Positions 1 through 10,848 of a stretch of DNA of 64,000 nucleotides are shown here, piece by piece. Within the stretch, counting starts at the first letter, position 1. Each line of letters opens with the position of its first letter. A model generated the notes under the pieces. That model was not told the origin of the DNA. It made no database searches and worked only from the letters and a program-made list of their open reading frames with translations. Both the position numbers and the translations under genes were made by a program. The DNA lies in contig NZ_ANIJ01000006.1 of NCBI RefSeq assembly GCF_000347035.1, forward strand, positions 372,001 through 436,000, given 5' to 3'. The DNA is from Leptospira sp. B5-022 (GTDB lineage: Bacteria > Spirochaetota > Leptospiria > Leptospirales > Leptospiraceae).

Positions 1-1600
<1,600 letters not shown>

Positions 1601-1604
<4 letters not shown>

Positions 1605-3367
1605 GATAAACCCGCCAATTGTAAAAATAAGGACTCCGTTTCTTTCAATTCTTCTAGTAAACCTTCCGTGAGTTTAGGGAGCTCAGCTTTGGTCTTAGGA
1701 GAAGTCCTACTCTTGAAAGAAGAATAAATTTTGATCTTAGGCTCAGTCCCGGAGGGACGGATGGTCAACTTTGCCTGGTTTTCTAATTCTAATTGGATCA
1801 CATCGGAAGAAGGAAGTCCAGAAAAGGCCGATTTAGAAGCGCTACCTTTTGCGGTCTTATTCTTAAAATCCAAAAATCCGGTGACCTTTCTTTTTCCGAT
1901 CGATTTCCCGATCAGATCGTTGTCTCGGAGAGATTGGAGCGAGTCTTGGATCTTTTTTTTGCCTGCTAGTCCCTCTAATGTTAAAGACTTTAGACTTTCT
2001 TGATACAACCCATATTTTAAATATATATCGTCCATATAGGAAAGAAGGTCTTTTTTTTCGGAAAGAACTTCCATGAGTAGAAGTGCAGAAGACAAGCTGT
2101 CCTTGTCTCTAACGAAATCCACTGGTAGATATCCGTAGGATTCCTCTCCGCCGAATAGGAAATACTGGGTTTTATTCTTGTCCAGTTTTCCCATCACTTC
2201 CGCGATAAACTTGAAACCGGTTAAAACGTTTTTCAGTGCGATCTTGTTTTTCTTTGCAATCTCGGCTTGTAGGTCTGTAGTTACAACGGTTTTTACAAGG
2301 ACTGGTTTTTTTCCCTTTTTAGGTTTGGAGCCGACCTTCTCCGCTAAGTACGCTGCAAGAATAGAACCGATCTGGTTTCCATTCAGAAGTGTATATCCGC
2401 CTTTTGGATTTTTGACACCGATACCGAGTCTATCCGCATCCGGATCAGTCGCGATGAACGCATCTGCTCCTATCTTTTCGGAAAGTTTTCTACTTAGTTC
2501 CAAGGCTTCCGGTTCTTCCGGGTTGGGGAATTTCACTGTTGGAAATTCTCCATCCGGATCTTTTTGTTCCGGGACCAGGGTTACGTTTTTGTATCCGAAG
2601 TTTTGTAATAACTTCTTCATATATTTTCCTCCGGTTCCATGGAGGGGAGAATATACTAGTTTAGTTTGGGATCTTTCTTTTGGAGTCACCTTTGTGGATA
2701 CGATCCCGGATTTTTTAAGAGCTTTTAGATAAGAAGAAAAACAATCTTCTCCCGCTTTTTGGACGAGCTTCTTGTATTTAGGATCTTTGGAAGAAAGAAA
2801 CGGGATCTCATTCCAATCTTGCACCTTATCGATCAAGGAAATGATCTTTTTATCGTCGGGAGGAGCAAGTTGCTCTCCTTTGGAAAGGTAAGCCTTGAAG
2901 CCGTTGTATTCCGGGGGGTTATGAGAAGCGGTTAGGACCACACCTCCCGTTGCCTTATAATAACGGACCGCGTACGATAGTAACGGTGTAGGAGCTACTT
3001 CGGAAAATAAGATGACCTTGATCCCGAAAGAGGCAGCCACACCGGCGGTAACCTCTGCGAATTCTCTAGATCTCCTTCTGGAGTCGTATGCGATGACTAA
3101 GATCGGCTTTTTGGATTTTTGGACCAGGTATCTGGAAAAGCCGAGGGCCGCTTTTCCAACGGTGAATTCGTTCATTCTGCCGATCCCGTTACCGATCCTT
3201 CCCCGCATTCCTCCGGTCCCGAATTCTAAGGGGACGGTAAATGCTTCGATCTCTAAACCGATTGTTTCTCCCTTTTTGTATCTTTCCAGGATCTCTTCTG
3301 CTTCTTTTTGCACCTGGGGGGAAAACGGGGCTTTGGTCCAGGATTCTATGTGGGATTCTGTGCTCAT
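1601..3367 (-). CDS. Phosphoglucomutase/phosphomannomutase
   Basis: Alpha-D-phosphohexomutase of 588 aa, interconverting hexose 1- and 6-phosphates for glycogen and surface sugar metabolism. It carries the phosphoserine loop TASHNP (146-151, Ser148), a metal-binding [10 protein letters not shown], a sugar-binding GGEESYGY and the C-terminal phosphate-binding [12 protein letters not shown]. The length and the GGEESYGY form fit the long PGM/PMM type (PgcA-like, TIGR-style phosphoglucomutase) rather than short GlmM. First gene of the minus-strand run ending in leuB. Confidence 0.88.
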
Positions 3368-3450
3368 ATATTTCTCTAGTTCACCCTATACTTGGAATAA
3401 AAAATCTAGTTCTTCCTGGTTCAAGACGTTTTTTCGCCGATTCTATTAGT

Positions 3451-3816
3451 ATGGAATCTAATGAAATTTCCCGAGAACAACATAGAGAACTGGACTCACT
3501 GAGAGCGGTTTTAAGAAACATTTCCTTTCTTCTCTTTTTACTTTCCGGAATTTTAACATTCGGAGCCTTTTTGAAAGAAGCCCCTGGAAAGATTGTAATC
3601 CAAGCTGTGTCGGCGGTTTTGTTTTTTATCTTGGGGATTTTGGGATACGGAGCTTCACTTTCTTTCCGTAAATCCTTGGTTTTGGAGGAGAAGGACCCGG
3701 AGCAGATCTTATTCGCTCTCAAGGATCTACGATTTTTCTTAAGTGGGTTAGGTTGGATCTTACTCGGTCTCTTTTTACTTTCCTTTTTTGGAGCTTTTGC
3801 ATTGCTTCTTTCCTGA
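3451..3816 (+). CDS. Small membrane protein, function unknown
   Basis: 121 aa from ATG 3451; the open frame runs further upstream, but this ATG avoids overlap with the divergent mutase gene that starts at 3367. A charged N-terminus (ESNEISREQHRELDSLRAVLRN) is followed by three hydrophobic segments at about 28-47, 52-75 and 95-121, with a soluble stretch containing LVLEEKDPEQILFALKDLRF between the second and third. I do not recognise a family. It is probably an inner membrane protein, followed by a CACAGAG-type palindrome rather than another gene. Confidence 0.6.
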   Translation: MESNEISREQHRELDSLRAVLRNISFLLFLLSGILTFGAFLKEAPGKIVIQAVSAVLFFILGILGYGASLSFRKSLVLEEKDPEQILFALKDLRFFLSGLGWILLGLFLLSFFGAFALLLS

Positions 3817-3900
3817 GTTAGAAGGGGGAGGATGAAGAAGAAGACCTTTTTCATTCGTCTCTCCTTTCAAACTATGCACGTAATTCAAATACTTTCAATT

Positions 3901-3972
3901 TTTCGCACAGAGGCACGGAGCACACAGAGTTAAAACGCCAATACCTCTTAAGTCTTTGTGTCTCTGAGTGAA
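3901..3972. repeat. CACAGAG-type imperfect palindrome, copy 1
   Basis: Arms of about 28 bp. The left arm reads TTTCGCACAGAGGCACGGAG and continues to CACACAGAG; the right arm, reverse-complemented, starts TTTCACTCAGAGACACAAAG. The arms pair imperfectly around an AT-richer centre. Related copies lie at about 45751-45841 and 49220-49303. It sits between two plus-strand genes, downstream of a stop codon. No open frame crosses it convincingly. Confidence 0.7.
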
Positions 3973-4029
3973 AAAAAAACTTCGCGACTTTAGATAATAA
4001 CTGAATCAAGATCGAAAATTAGGTATCGC

Positions 4030-5169
4030 GTGGATTTAAGAGATTTTTTCATAGAAGATCGTCTGGAAAAATTTAGGACGGAAGCGCCCTGTAATCTGGG
4101 AGAAAGTGGAATCCGGAATTTGGACCTGGGTGTGCTCTCGGAATATCTGGATTTGGATCTAAAAGAATTGGGGAAACTCTCCCTAGCCGATTCACCCAAT
4201 TCAGGTAGAAAGGATCTCCGGGAAGAAATTTCAAAATTATATCATCATGTTTCTCCGGATCAGGTTTTGGTAACTACCGGAACCGGAGAAGCGCTATTCA
4301 TCGCATTTCATTTACTTTTAGAAAAAGGGGACACTACTTCCTTATTTTGGCCAGCCTTTCAGGCATTGTATGAAGTCCCAAGATCACTCGGTGCCAATCT
4401 CCAAAAAGTGGATCTTCTGCCAAGATTAGAAAATGAGAAATTAGGATTTGGACAAGAGAACCTAATCAAACTCTTTCAAAATTCTCCTAAGCTAATCGTA
4501 TTCAATCATCCTCATAATCCGACCGGGATCATAGCGGAAGAAGAGGATAAAAAAGAAATCCAGAGACTCGCCGTAAATTTTCCGAATTGGATCTTATTCG
4601 ATGAACATTACAGATTTCTTTCGGAAGAAGAAGACCTGGGTTGGAGCGGTTTTGGAATTTGCGAAAATTCAATCTCTACCGGCTCGATCACAAAATGTTT
4701 TGGTGTGATGGGACTAAGGATCGGTTGGCTCATCGGTCCAAAAGATTGGATACAAAAAGCAAGATCCATGAAGGATTATTTGACCCATACCGTTTCTCCC
4801 ATTTCCGAATTTCTGACCTTGAAACTTTTGCAGAATCGTAAAGTGCTACAAAGTAAGATTAGAGAAACATTGCGGGCCAATTTGCGAAGCTTCGCCCATG
4901 CAGTCGAAGGCAGACTCCCCGGAATTGCAAGTTTTAAAGAGCCCAGAGGTGGAGTGGTCGGATTTGCTAAATTGCAGTCAGGTTTAGAGTCTAGAAAATT
5001 TGCAGACCTTCTGTATGAAAAGGCAGGAGTATTCGTTTTACCTTCCGCTGATTTTGAAACGGAAGGTTATATCCGACTGGGATTCGGGGAAACGGAAGAA
5101 AGATTTCGTCTAGGCCTTGCACGTTGGAGTAATTTAGGATCCGAACTGATCGCTCTTTTGAATAAGTAG
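4030..5169 (+). CDS. Class I/II pyridoxal-phosphate aminotransferase
   Basis: 379 aa fold-type I aminotransferase. Visible are the TGTGEALF motif near residue 81 (cofactor phosphate), NHPHNPTG near 156-163, a FDEHYR segment with the cofactor aspartate, and the PLP lysine in SITKCFGVMGLRIGWL. The amino donor and acceptor cannot be read from sequence. The start is GTG 4030, preceded by a weak AGG, because no in-frame ATG precedes the conserved N-terminus. The 3' end overlaps the convergent unknown gene by about 100 bp. Confidence 0.8.
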   Translation: MDLRDFFIEDRLEKFRTEAPCNLGESGIRNLDLGVLSEYLDLDLKELGKLSLADSPNSGRKDLREEISKLYHHVSPDQVLVTTGTGEALFIAFHLLLEKGDTTSLFWPAFQALYEVPRSLGANLQKVDLLPRLENEKLGFGQENLIKLFQNSPKLIVFNHPHNPTGIIAEEEDKKEIQRLAVNFPNWILFDEHYRFLSEEEDLGWSGFGICENSISTGSITKCFGVMGLRIGWLIGPKDWIQKARSMKDYLTHTVSPISEFLTLKLLQNRKVLQSKIRETLRANLRSFAHAVEGRLPGIASFKEPRGGVVGFAKLQSGLESRKFADLLYEKAGVFVLPSADFETEGYIRLGFGETEERFRLGLARWSNLGSELIALLNK

Positions 5170-6176
5170 GCGATCTGTCTGTCCCGGGTAAAAGTTTCGG
5201 ACTCCAGAGTAAAATAGGATTTTCCTAAGAATATATGAGGACTTTCTAATATACTTTCGAACTGAGAATTTTCTCTGGCAGGTTTCCAGCTCCATTCCAA
5301 ACCTCGGATCCCTATTTTTAAGATTTCTCCTTGGATTTTCCAATAAGTCTCGCCTGTTCTAAAAGGCAAACCCTGTCTAACTCTAGGATCTTCTCCTTTT
5401 AAAAGTTCCGGAGAGATCCAAACTCCTAACGGAAATAGTAAGGGTCTTTCCGGATCGGTTTCTTCTTCTTTTGTGTGTCCATAGACCCAGACTTCCGTTC
5501 TATAAACTCTGTTTGGACTTGGATAAGTGTCCTCGTATAAATTTCCCAATTGGTGAGAAAGAACTCTCATGGATTGGATCCGGACCTTCCATTTTCCGGG
5601 TTCGCCTACAGGAAGAACGGATTCAGGCAAACAATCTTGGAACAGATCGGAACCAACGGAGGTCTCCCAAATTACGAATGGAGAAAGTGTAAGAGTGCTT
5701 GTTTGGGGAAACCAAACTTCCCAGAAATAGGGCTTGTTTCGGAGGTGAAAGTTTTCTTTTTTGCGGACCTTCTTCTTTGGTTCTTCTTGGAATAAATTTT
5801 CTCCCGGATGAAACGCTCTAAAAGATGGTTCGGATTCCTGGATCTTAGATTTCCAAGGAAGAAAAAAGAGCAAGGACCAAAGAGATACCCTATGTTTTCG
5901 GACTCTATGGAATTTTCTTTTTGCGTTCGGAAATACCTCTTCTGTTTCGGTTTCCGTGAAGGAGAAGGGTGGTAGGTTTTCGGACCAGTCCTCGGTCGTT
6001 GCAGAGTCCCTTCCGTTTACATTGCGAAAAAACCAGGATTGAGATTCTCTGGTAACGTAAGGATCGAGTCTTTTTTGGAGTCTGATCCATCCCGCTTCCC
6101 ATTTGATGGAAAAGTGGAAAAACAAGGACCGGAACCAGGAGAAAATTTTTTCTTTTAAACTTCTTAGTCCGATCAT
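5067..6176 (-). CDS. Hypothetical protein, basic and aromatic-rich
   Basis: 369 aa from ATG 6176 (a TTG at 6215 would add 13 residues). No family recognised. The first ~150 residues are rich in Trp, Phe, Arg and Lys with only one short hydrophobic patch (WSLLFFLPW). The second half looks like a folded beta domain (KWKVRIQSMRVLSHQLGN... VYRTEVWVYG... LFPLGVWISPELL). No signal peptide or lipobox is clear. The last ~100 bp overlap the convergent aminotransferase, and no good ribosome binding site precedes either start, so the exact ends are uncertain. Long uninterrupted frame without a competing ORF argues that it is real. Confidence 0.55.
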   Translation of the reverse strand: MIGLRSLKEKIFSWFRSLFFHFSIKWEAGWIRLQKRLDPYVTRESQSWFFRNVNGRDSATTEDWSENLPPFSFTETETEEVFPNAKRKFHRVRKHRVSLWSLLFFLPWKSKIQESEPSFRAFHPGENLFQEEPKKKVRKKENFHLRNKPYFWEVWFPQTSTLTLSPFVIWETSVGSDLFQDCLPESVLPVGEPGKWKVRIQSMRVLSHQLGNLYEDTYPSPNRVYRTEVWVYGHTKEEETDPERPLLFPLGVWISPELLKGEDPRVRQGLPFRTGETYWKIQGEILKIGIRGLEWSWKPARENSQFESILESPHIFLGKSYFTLESETFTRDRQIAYLFKRAISSDPKLLQRARPRRNLSSVSPNPSRI

Positions 6177-6247
6177 TCTTGGAGATAGGTTAGTAGATAG
6201 AGTTGGGAAAGGCAAGCCTAACTTCCCCTAAAAAAAAGGAAAGAAAT

Positions 6248-7021
6248 ATGGGAAGAACGTCCTTAGAACATGAAGAGTTTTTAAAATCCATAGATGCGTT
6301 CCATCTAAGGGTGCTCGCGGAAATTGATTATCCCCAATCCCTTTTTAGAGAAGGTAAGATCAAGGATACGATCTGTATATTCGGGTCCGCTCGGATCTTA
6401 AGTCCCGAAGAATGTAGAGAAAAAGAAACTAGAAATCTCTCCGAATCGGAAAAGAAATTATTCCAAAAACAAAAAGAGATGTCGGTTTATTACGAGGATG
6501 CCAGAAAAACGGCAAGCCTCATCACCGAATGGGGAAAAGAAATTTCGAAAGATACCAGAAGAATGGCAGTCTGCACAGGTGGTGGGCCGGGGATCATGGA
6601 AGCGGCGAACCGTGGAGCCAAAGAAGCGGGAGGCCCAAGCCTTGGATTGAATATCAGACTTCCTTTCGAACAATTCGTAAACCCGTATGTGGATCCGGAA
6701 GTAAGTGTGGAATTTCATTATTTTTTCATGAGAAAACTTTGGTTCCTACGATTATCCATGGGAGTGGTGGCCTTCCCCGGAGGATTCGGAACTGTGGATG
6801 AATTATTCGAGACCTTAACTCTCATCCAAACCGGTCGGAATAATCGTAAAATCCCTGTGATCTTTTACGGGACCGAATATTGGAAAGGATTACTCCATCT
6901 GGAAAGTATGTTAGAATACGGACTCGTAGATGCCGAAGACTTGGACCTAATCACCTACTGTGATACTCCTGAAGATGTCCTAGAAACATTAAAGAGAAAG
7001 GTCCCATTGGATCTGGATTAG
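6248..7021 (+). CDS. LOG-family Rossmann-fold protein (TIGR00730-like)
   Basis: 257 aa from ATG 6248, chosen because AAAGGAAAG lies just upstream; a longer frame from 6203 has no such site. Motifs are GGGPGIMEA (111-119) and PGGFGTVDE (177-185), the nucleotide-binding and catalytic signature of LOG proteins, once called lysine decarboxylases. Characterised members are phosphoribohydrolases acting on nucleoside 5'-monophosphates. The N-terminal extension of ~40 residues before IFGSARI is typical of the longer bacterial subtype. A hairpin terminator follows directly. Confidence 0.85.
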   Translation: MGRTSLEHEEFLKSIDAFHLRVLAEIDYPQSLFREGKIKDTICIFGSARILSPEECREKETRNLSESEKKLFQKQKEMSVYYEDARKTASLITEWGKEISKDTRRMAVCTGGGPGIMEAANRGAKEAGGPSLGLNIRLPFEQFVNPYVDPEVSVEFHYFFMRKLWFLRLSMGVVAFPGGFGTVDELFETLTLIQTGRNNRKIPVIFYGTEYWKGLLHLESMLEYGLVDAEDLDLITYCDTPEDVLETLKRKVPLDLD

Positions 7022-7038
7022 ATCCAAAAATGGGAGAA

Positions 7039-7065
7039 ATTCGAGGATTTTTCTCGAATCTTTTT
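7039..7065 (+). terminator. Rho-independent terminator after the LOG-family gene
   Basis: Perfect 7-bp arms ATTCGAG (7039-7045) and CTCGAAT (7053-7059) around a 7-nt loop, followed by CTTTTT. Placed 17 bp after the stop codon and before the rpmB promoter region. Confidence 0.7.
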
Positions 7066-7072
7066 CGATTCC

Positions 7073-7101
7073 TTGACAGACCCGGCTTAGAGAAAATTAT
7101 G
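7073..7101 (+). promoter_or_regulatory. Probable sigma-70-type promoter for rpmB
   Basis: A perfect -35 hexamer TTGACA at 7073-7078 is followed after 16-17 bp by AATTAT/ATTATG (7095-7101) as the best -10. The predicted start would fall only a few bases before the rpmB ATG at 7109, which would make a very short or absent leader. The -10 is weak, so the exact start point is a guess. Confidence 0.4.
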
Positions 7102-7108
7102 GTCGCGT

Positions 7109-7384
7109 ATGGCCAGAAAATGTGTTGTGACAGGGAAAGGAACGATATCCGGAAACAATGTTTCCCACTCTCACCTTAAAACCCGTAGAACCTGGAAAAT
7201 CAACCTGATCAAAAAACGTATCTTCTTAGAAGATGAGAATCGTTGGGTAACCGTTCGTATCTCCACTCGCGCTTTAAGAACCCTGAAAAAGAAAGGGATC
7301 AAGGCTGCGATCAAAGATAACGGCGAATCACTAAAAGCACTTGCCCCCAAAAAGTACGTCGGAATCCAGAAAAAGGCAGTCTAG
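7109..7384 (+). CDS. rpmB: 50S ribosomal protein L28
   Basis: 91 aa basic protein opening [22 protein letters not shown], with [13 protein letters not shown] and [14 protein letters not shown], all characteristic of bacterial L28. It binds 23S rRNA in the large subunit. First gene of a long plus-strand run. The next gene, nth, appears to start inside its last codons. Confidence 0.95.
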   Translation: MARKCVVTGKGTISGNNVSHSHLKTRRTWKINLIKKRIFLEDENRWVTVRISTRALRTLKKKGIKAAIKDNGESLKALAPKKYVGIQKKAV

Positions 7385-8036
7385 TCCTTCTTTTTCTCCG
7401 ACCCCTGAATATGTATCCCGAATTTACTTCCTACTCAGGAAGGAATTCGGGGACGTAAATTCTCCTCTCCAATATTCCAAAGACTACGAATTTGCGATCT
7501 CTGTAATCCTTTCCGCTCAATGTACTGACGAAAGGGTAAACCAGGTAAGCCCTCTTCTTTTTGCCGAGTTTCCCACTCTGGAATCTCTTGCTTCTGCTCC
7601 TTTAAAGAAGATAGAAAAGCTTATTTATTCTACCGGTTTTTATAAGAATAAGGCAAAGTCGGTTTCCGGTTTTGCGAACCTTCTTCTCAAAGAATACGAC
7701 GGCAAATTGCCGAAGAGTATCAAGGAATTGACCAAACTTCCAGGCATAGGAAGAAAAACTGCAAACGTCGTATTAAACGAGATCCATCATATTTCGGAAG
7801 GATTCGTAGTAGACACTCATGTAAAAAGGGTTTCTAAAAAGTTAGGTCTTACCAAACAAACCGATCCGGTAAAAGTGGAGAAGGACCTAATACAAAATGT
7901 ACAACCTGAATACTGGACGGATCTGTCCTTGTATTTTATATTTTTAGGAAGAAAATACTGTAAGGCGCATAGGACATTCTGCGAGACATGTATTCTTAGA
8001 AAAGAATGTCCTTCTTCCACTTCACCCAAAGATTAG
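7341..8036 (+). CDS. nth: Endonuclease III
   Basis: DNA glycosylase/AP lyase for oxidised pyrimidines. The helix-hairpin-helix [12 protein letters not shown] contains the catalytic lysine K139, followed by the catalytic aspartate in VVDTHV (D158). The 4Fe-4S ligands are C207-X6-C214-X2-C217-X5-C223. The only in-frame start before the conserved [10 protein letters not shown] helix is TTG 7341, which overlaps rpmB by 44 bp; no ATG or GTG is available downstream. The true start therefore needs protein evidence, but the enzyme identity is clear. Confidence 0.93.
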   Translation: MPPKSTSESRKRQSSPSFSPTPEYVSRIYFLLRKEFGDVNSPLQYSKDYEFAISVILSAQCTDERVNQVSPLLFAEFPTLESLASAPLKKIEKLIYSTGFYKNKAKSVSGFANLLLKEYDGKLPKSIKELTKLPGIGRKTANVVLNEIHHISEGFVVDTHVKRVSKKLGLTKQTDPVKVEKDLIQNVQPEYWTDLSLYFIFLGRKYCKAHRTFCETCILRKECPSSTSPKD

Positions 8037-8046
8037 AGAGGCCAAA

Positions 8047-8478
8047 ATGAGCGTAGAAGTCTTTTTAGATGAAAAACTCCAAGGGATGGAATTAAGCACA
8101 CAACATATAGTCATGTCCAGGGACTTAAACCAACACGGTTTCCTTTTCGGAGGTCAGATGCTTGCCTGGATCGACGAGGGTTGTGCGATGTTCGTCATCG
8201 AAAAAATCGGATATTCAAATCTTGTTACGGTAACGATGGATAACGTGATCTTTAAAAGTCCCGGTTTGCTTGGTGAGATCATTCAAATTTTTTCTAAAAT
8301 AGAAAAAGTAGGAAAAAGTTCCATTACCATTCGAAGTGCCGCCATTGCCAAAAACCAAATGAAAAAAGAGATAAGAGAAATTATAGATTGTAGGGTAACC
8401 TACGTCTGTTTGGACGATTCCGGAAAACCATTTCCTTATTTCAGTCAATTCGATCCGGAAGAATTTTTGAACAAATAA
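8047..8478 (+). CDS. Hotdog-fold acyl-CoA thioesterase
   Basis: 143 aa single hotdog domain. The segment NQHGFLFGGQMLAWIDEGCAMFV matches the YciA/BACH thioesterase pattern, with the catalytic aspartate in WIDE. Such enzymes hydrolyse acyl-CoA in the cytoplasm; the chain length preference is not visible. Starts 10 bp after nth and ends 1 bp before the GGQ protein, so it is part of the same operon. Confidence 0.82.
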   Translation: MSVEVFLDEKLQGMELSTQHIVMSRDLNQHGFLFGGQMLAWIDEGCAMFVIEKIGYSNLVTVTMDNVIFKSPGLLGEIIQIFSKIEKVGKSSITIRSAAIAKNQMKKEIREIIDCRVTYVCLDDSGKPFPYFSQFDPEEFLNK

Positions 8479-8479
8479 A

Positions 8480-8899
8480 ATGGCTTTCCAATTCCCTGTC
8501 TCTCCGGAAAAAGCAAACCTTCTTCTTTCCAGAATGAAAAAGCTGGGCATCCAAGAATCCGATTTGGAAGAAACTTTTGTAAGAAGCGGCGGCAAGGGTG
8601 GACAAAACGTAAACAAGGTTTCGACTGCTGTCCGATTAGTGTATAAAAAAACAGGTCTCGAAATTAAATGTTCCATTCATCGCACCCAAGGATTAAACAG
8701 ATATAAGGCGAGAATCCTTCTCTGCGAAAAATTGGAGGCAGAACTTTTAGAAGCTTCCAAAATAGAAGATCCAAAACTTGCAAAGATCAGAAAGGCCAAA
8801 GCCGATAAGGCGAGAAAAGCCAAAAGAAAGGCTGCTTCCAAAACTTTGGCAGGTCTAAAAAGAAAAACCTCTCCAAAAATAGATTGGGGCGAAGAATAG
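8480..8899 (+). CDS. GGQ-domain release factor-like protein (ArfB/PrfH-type)
   Basis: 139 aa with a single RF-1 peptidyl-hydrolase domain: GGKGGQNVNKVSTAVRL places the catalytic GGQ at 40-42. There is no codon-recognition domain. The last ~45 residues are a strongly basic tail (KAKADKARKAKRKAASKT) like that of ArfB, whose tail occupies the empty mRNA channel of stalled ribosomes. The likely role is stop-codon-independent peptidyl-tRNA hydrolysis or ribosome rescue; a close homologue could also be a release-factor paralogue of unknown use. Sits 6 bp before uvrC. Confidence 0.78.
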   Translation: MAFQFPVSPEKANLLLSRMKKLGIQESDLEETFVRSGGKGGQNVNKVSTAVRLVYKKTGLEIKCSIHRTQGLNRYKARILLCEKLEAELLEASKIEDPKLAKIRKAKADKARKAKRKAASKTLAGLKRKTSPKIDWGEE

Positions 8900-8905
8900 T
8901 CCAAG

Positions 8906-10798
<1,893 letters not shown>

Positions 10799-10820
10799 AA
10801 ATCGCGAGTGATTCGTTTTT

Positions 10821-10842
10821 CTCCAGACAAGTAGCTCTGGAG
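10821..10842 (+). promoter_or_regulatory. Hairpin covering the ribosome binding site of the lamin-tail lipoprotein gene
   Basis: Perfect 7-bp arms CTCCAGA (10821-10827) and TCTGGAG (10836-10842) with an 8-nt loop. The GGAGG site at 10839-10843 that serves ATG 10849 lies within the 3' arm. No T-run follows, so it does not look like a terminator for uvrC. Confidence 0.5.
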
Positions 10843-10848
10843 GAAAAA

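Noticed and set aside
6203..6247. Longer N-terminus of the LOG protein
   Set aside because: The Shine-Dalgarno lies before ATG 6248, and the extra residues are not conserved-looking.
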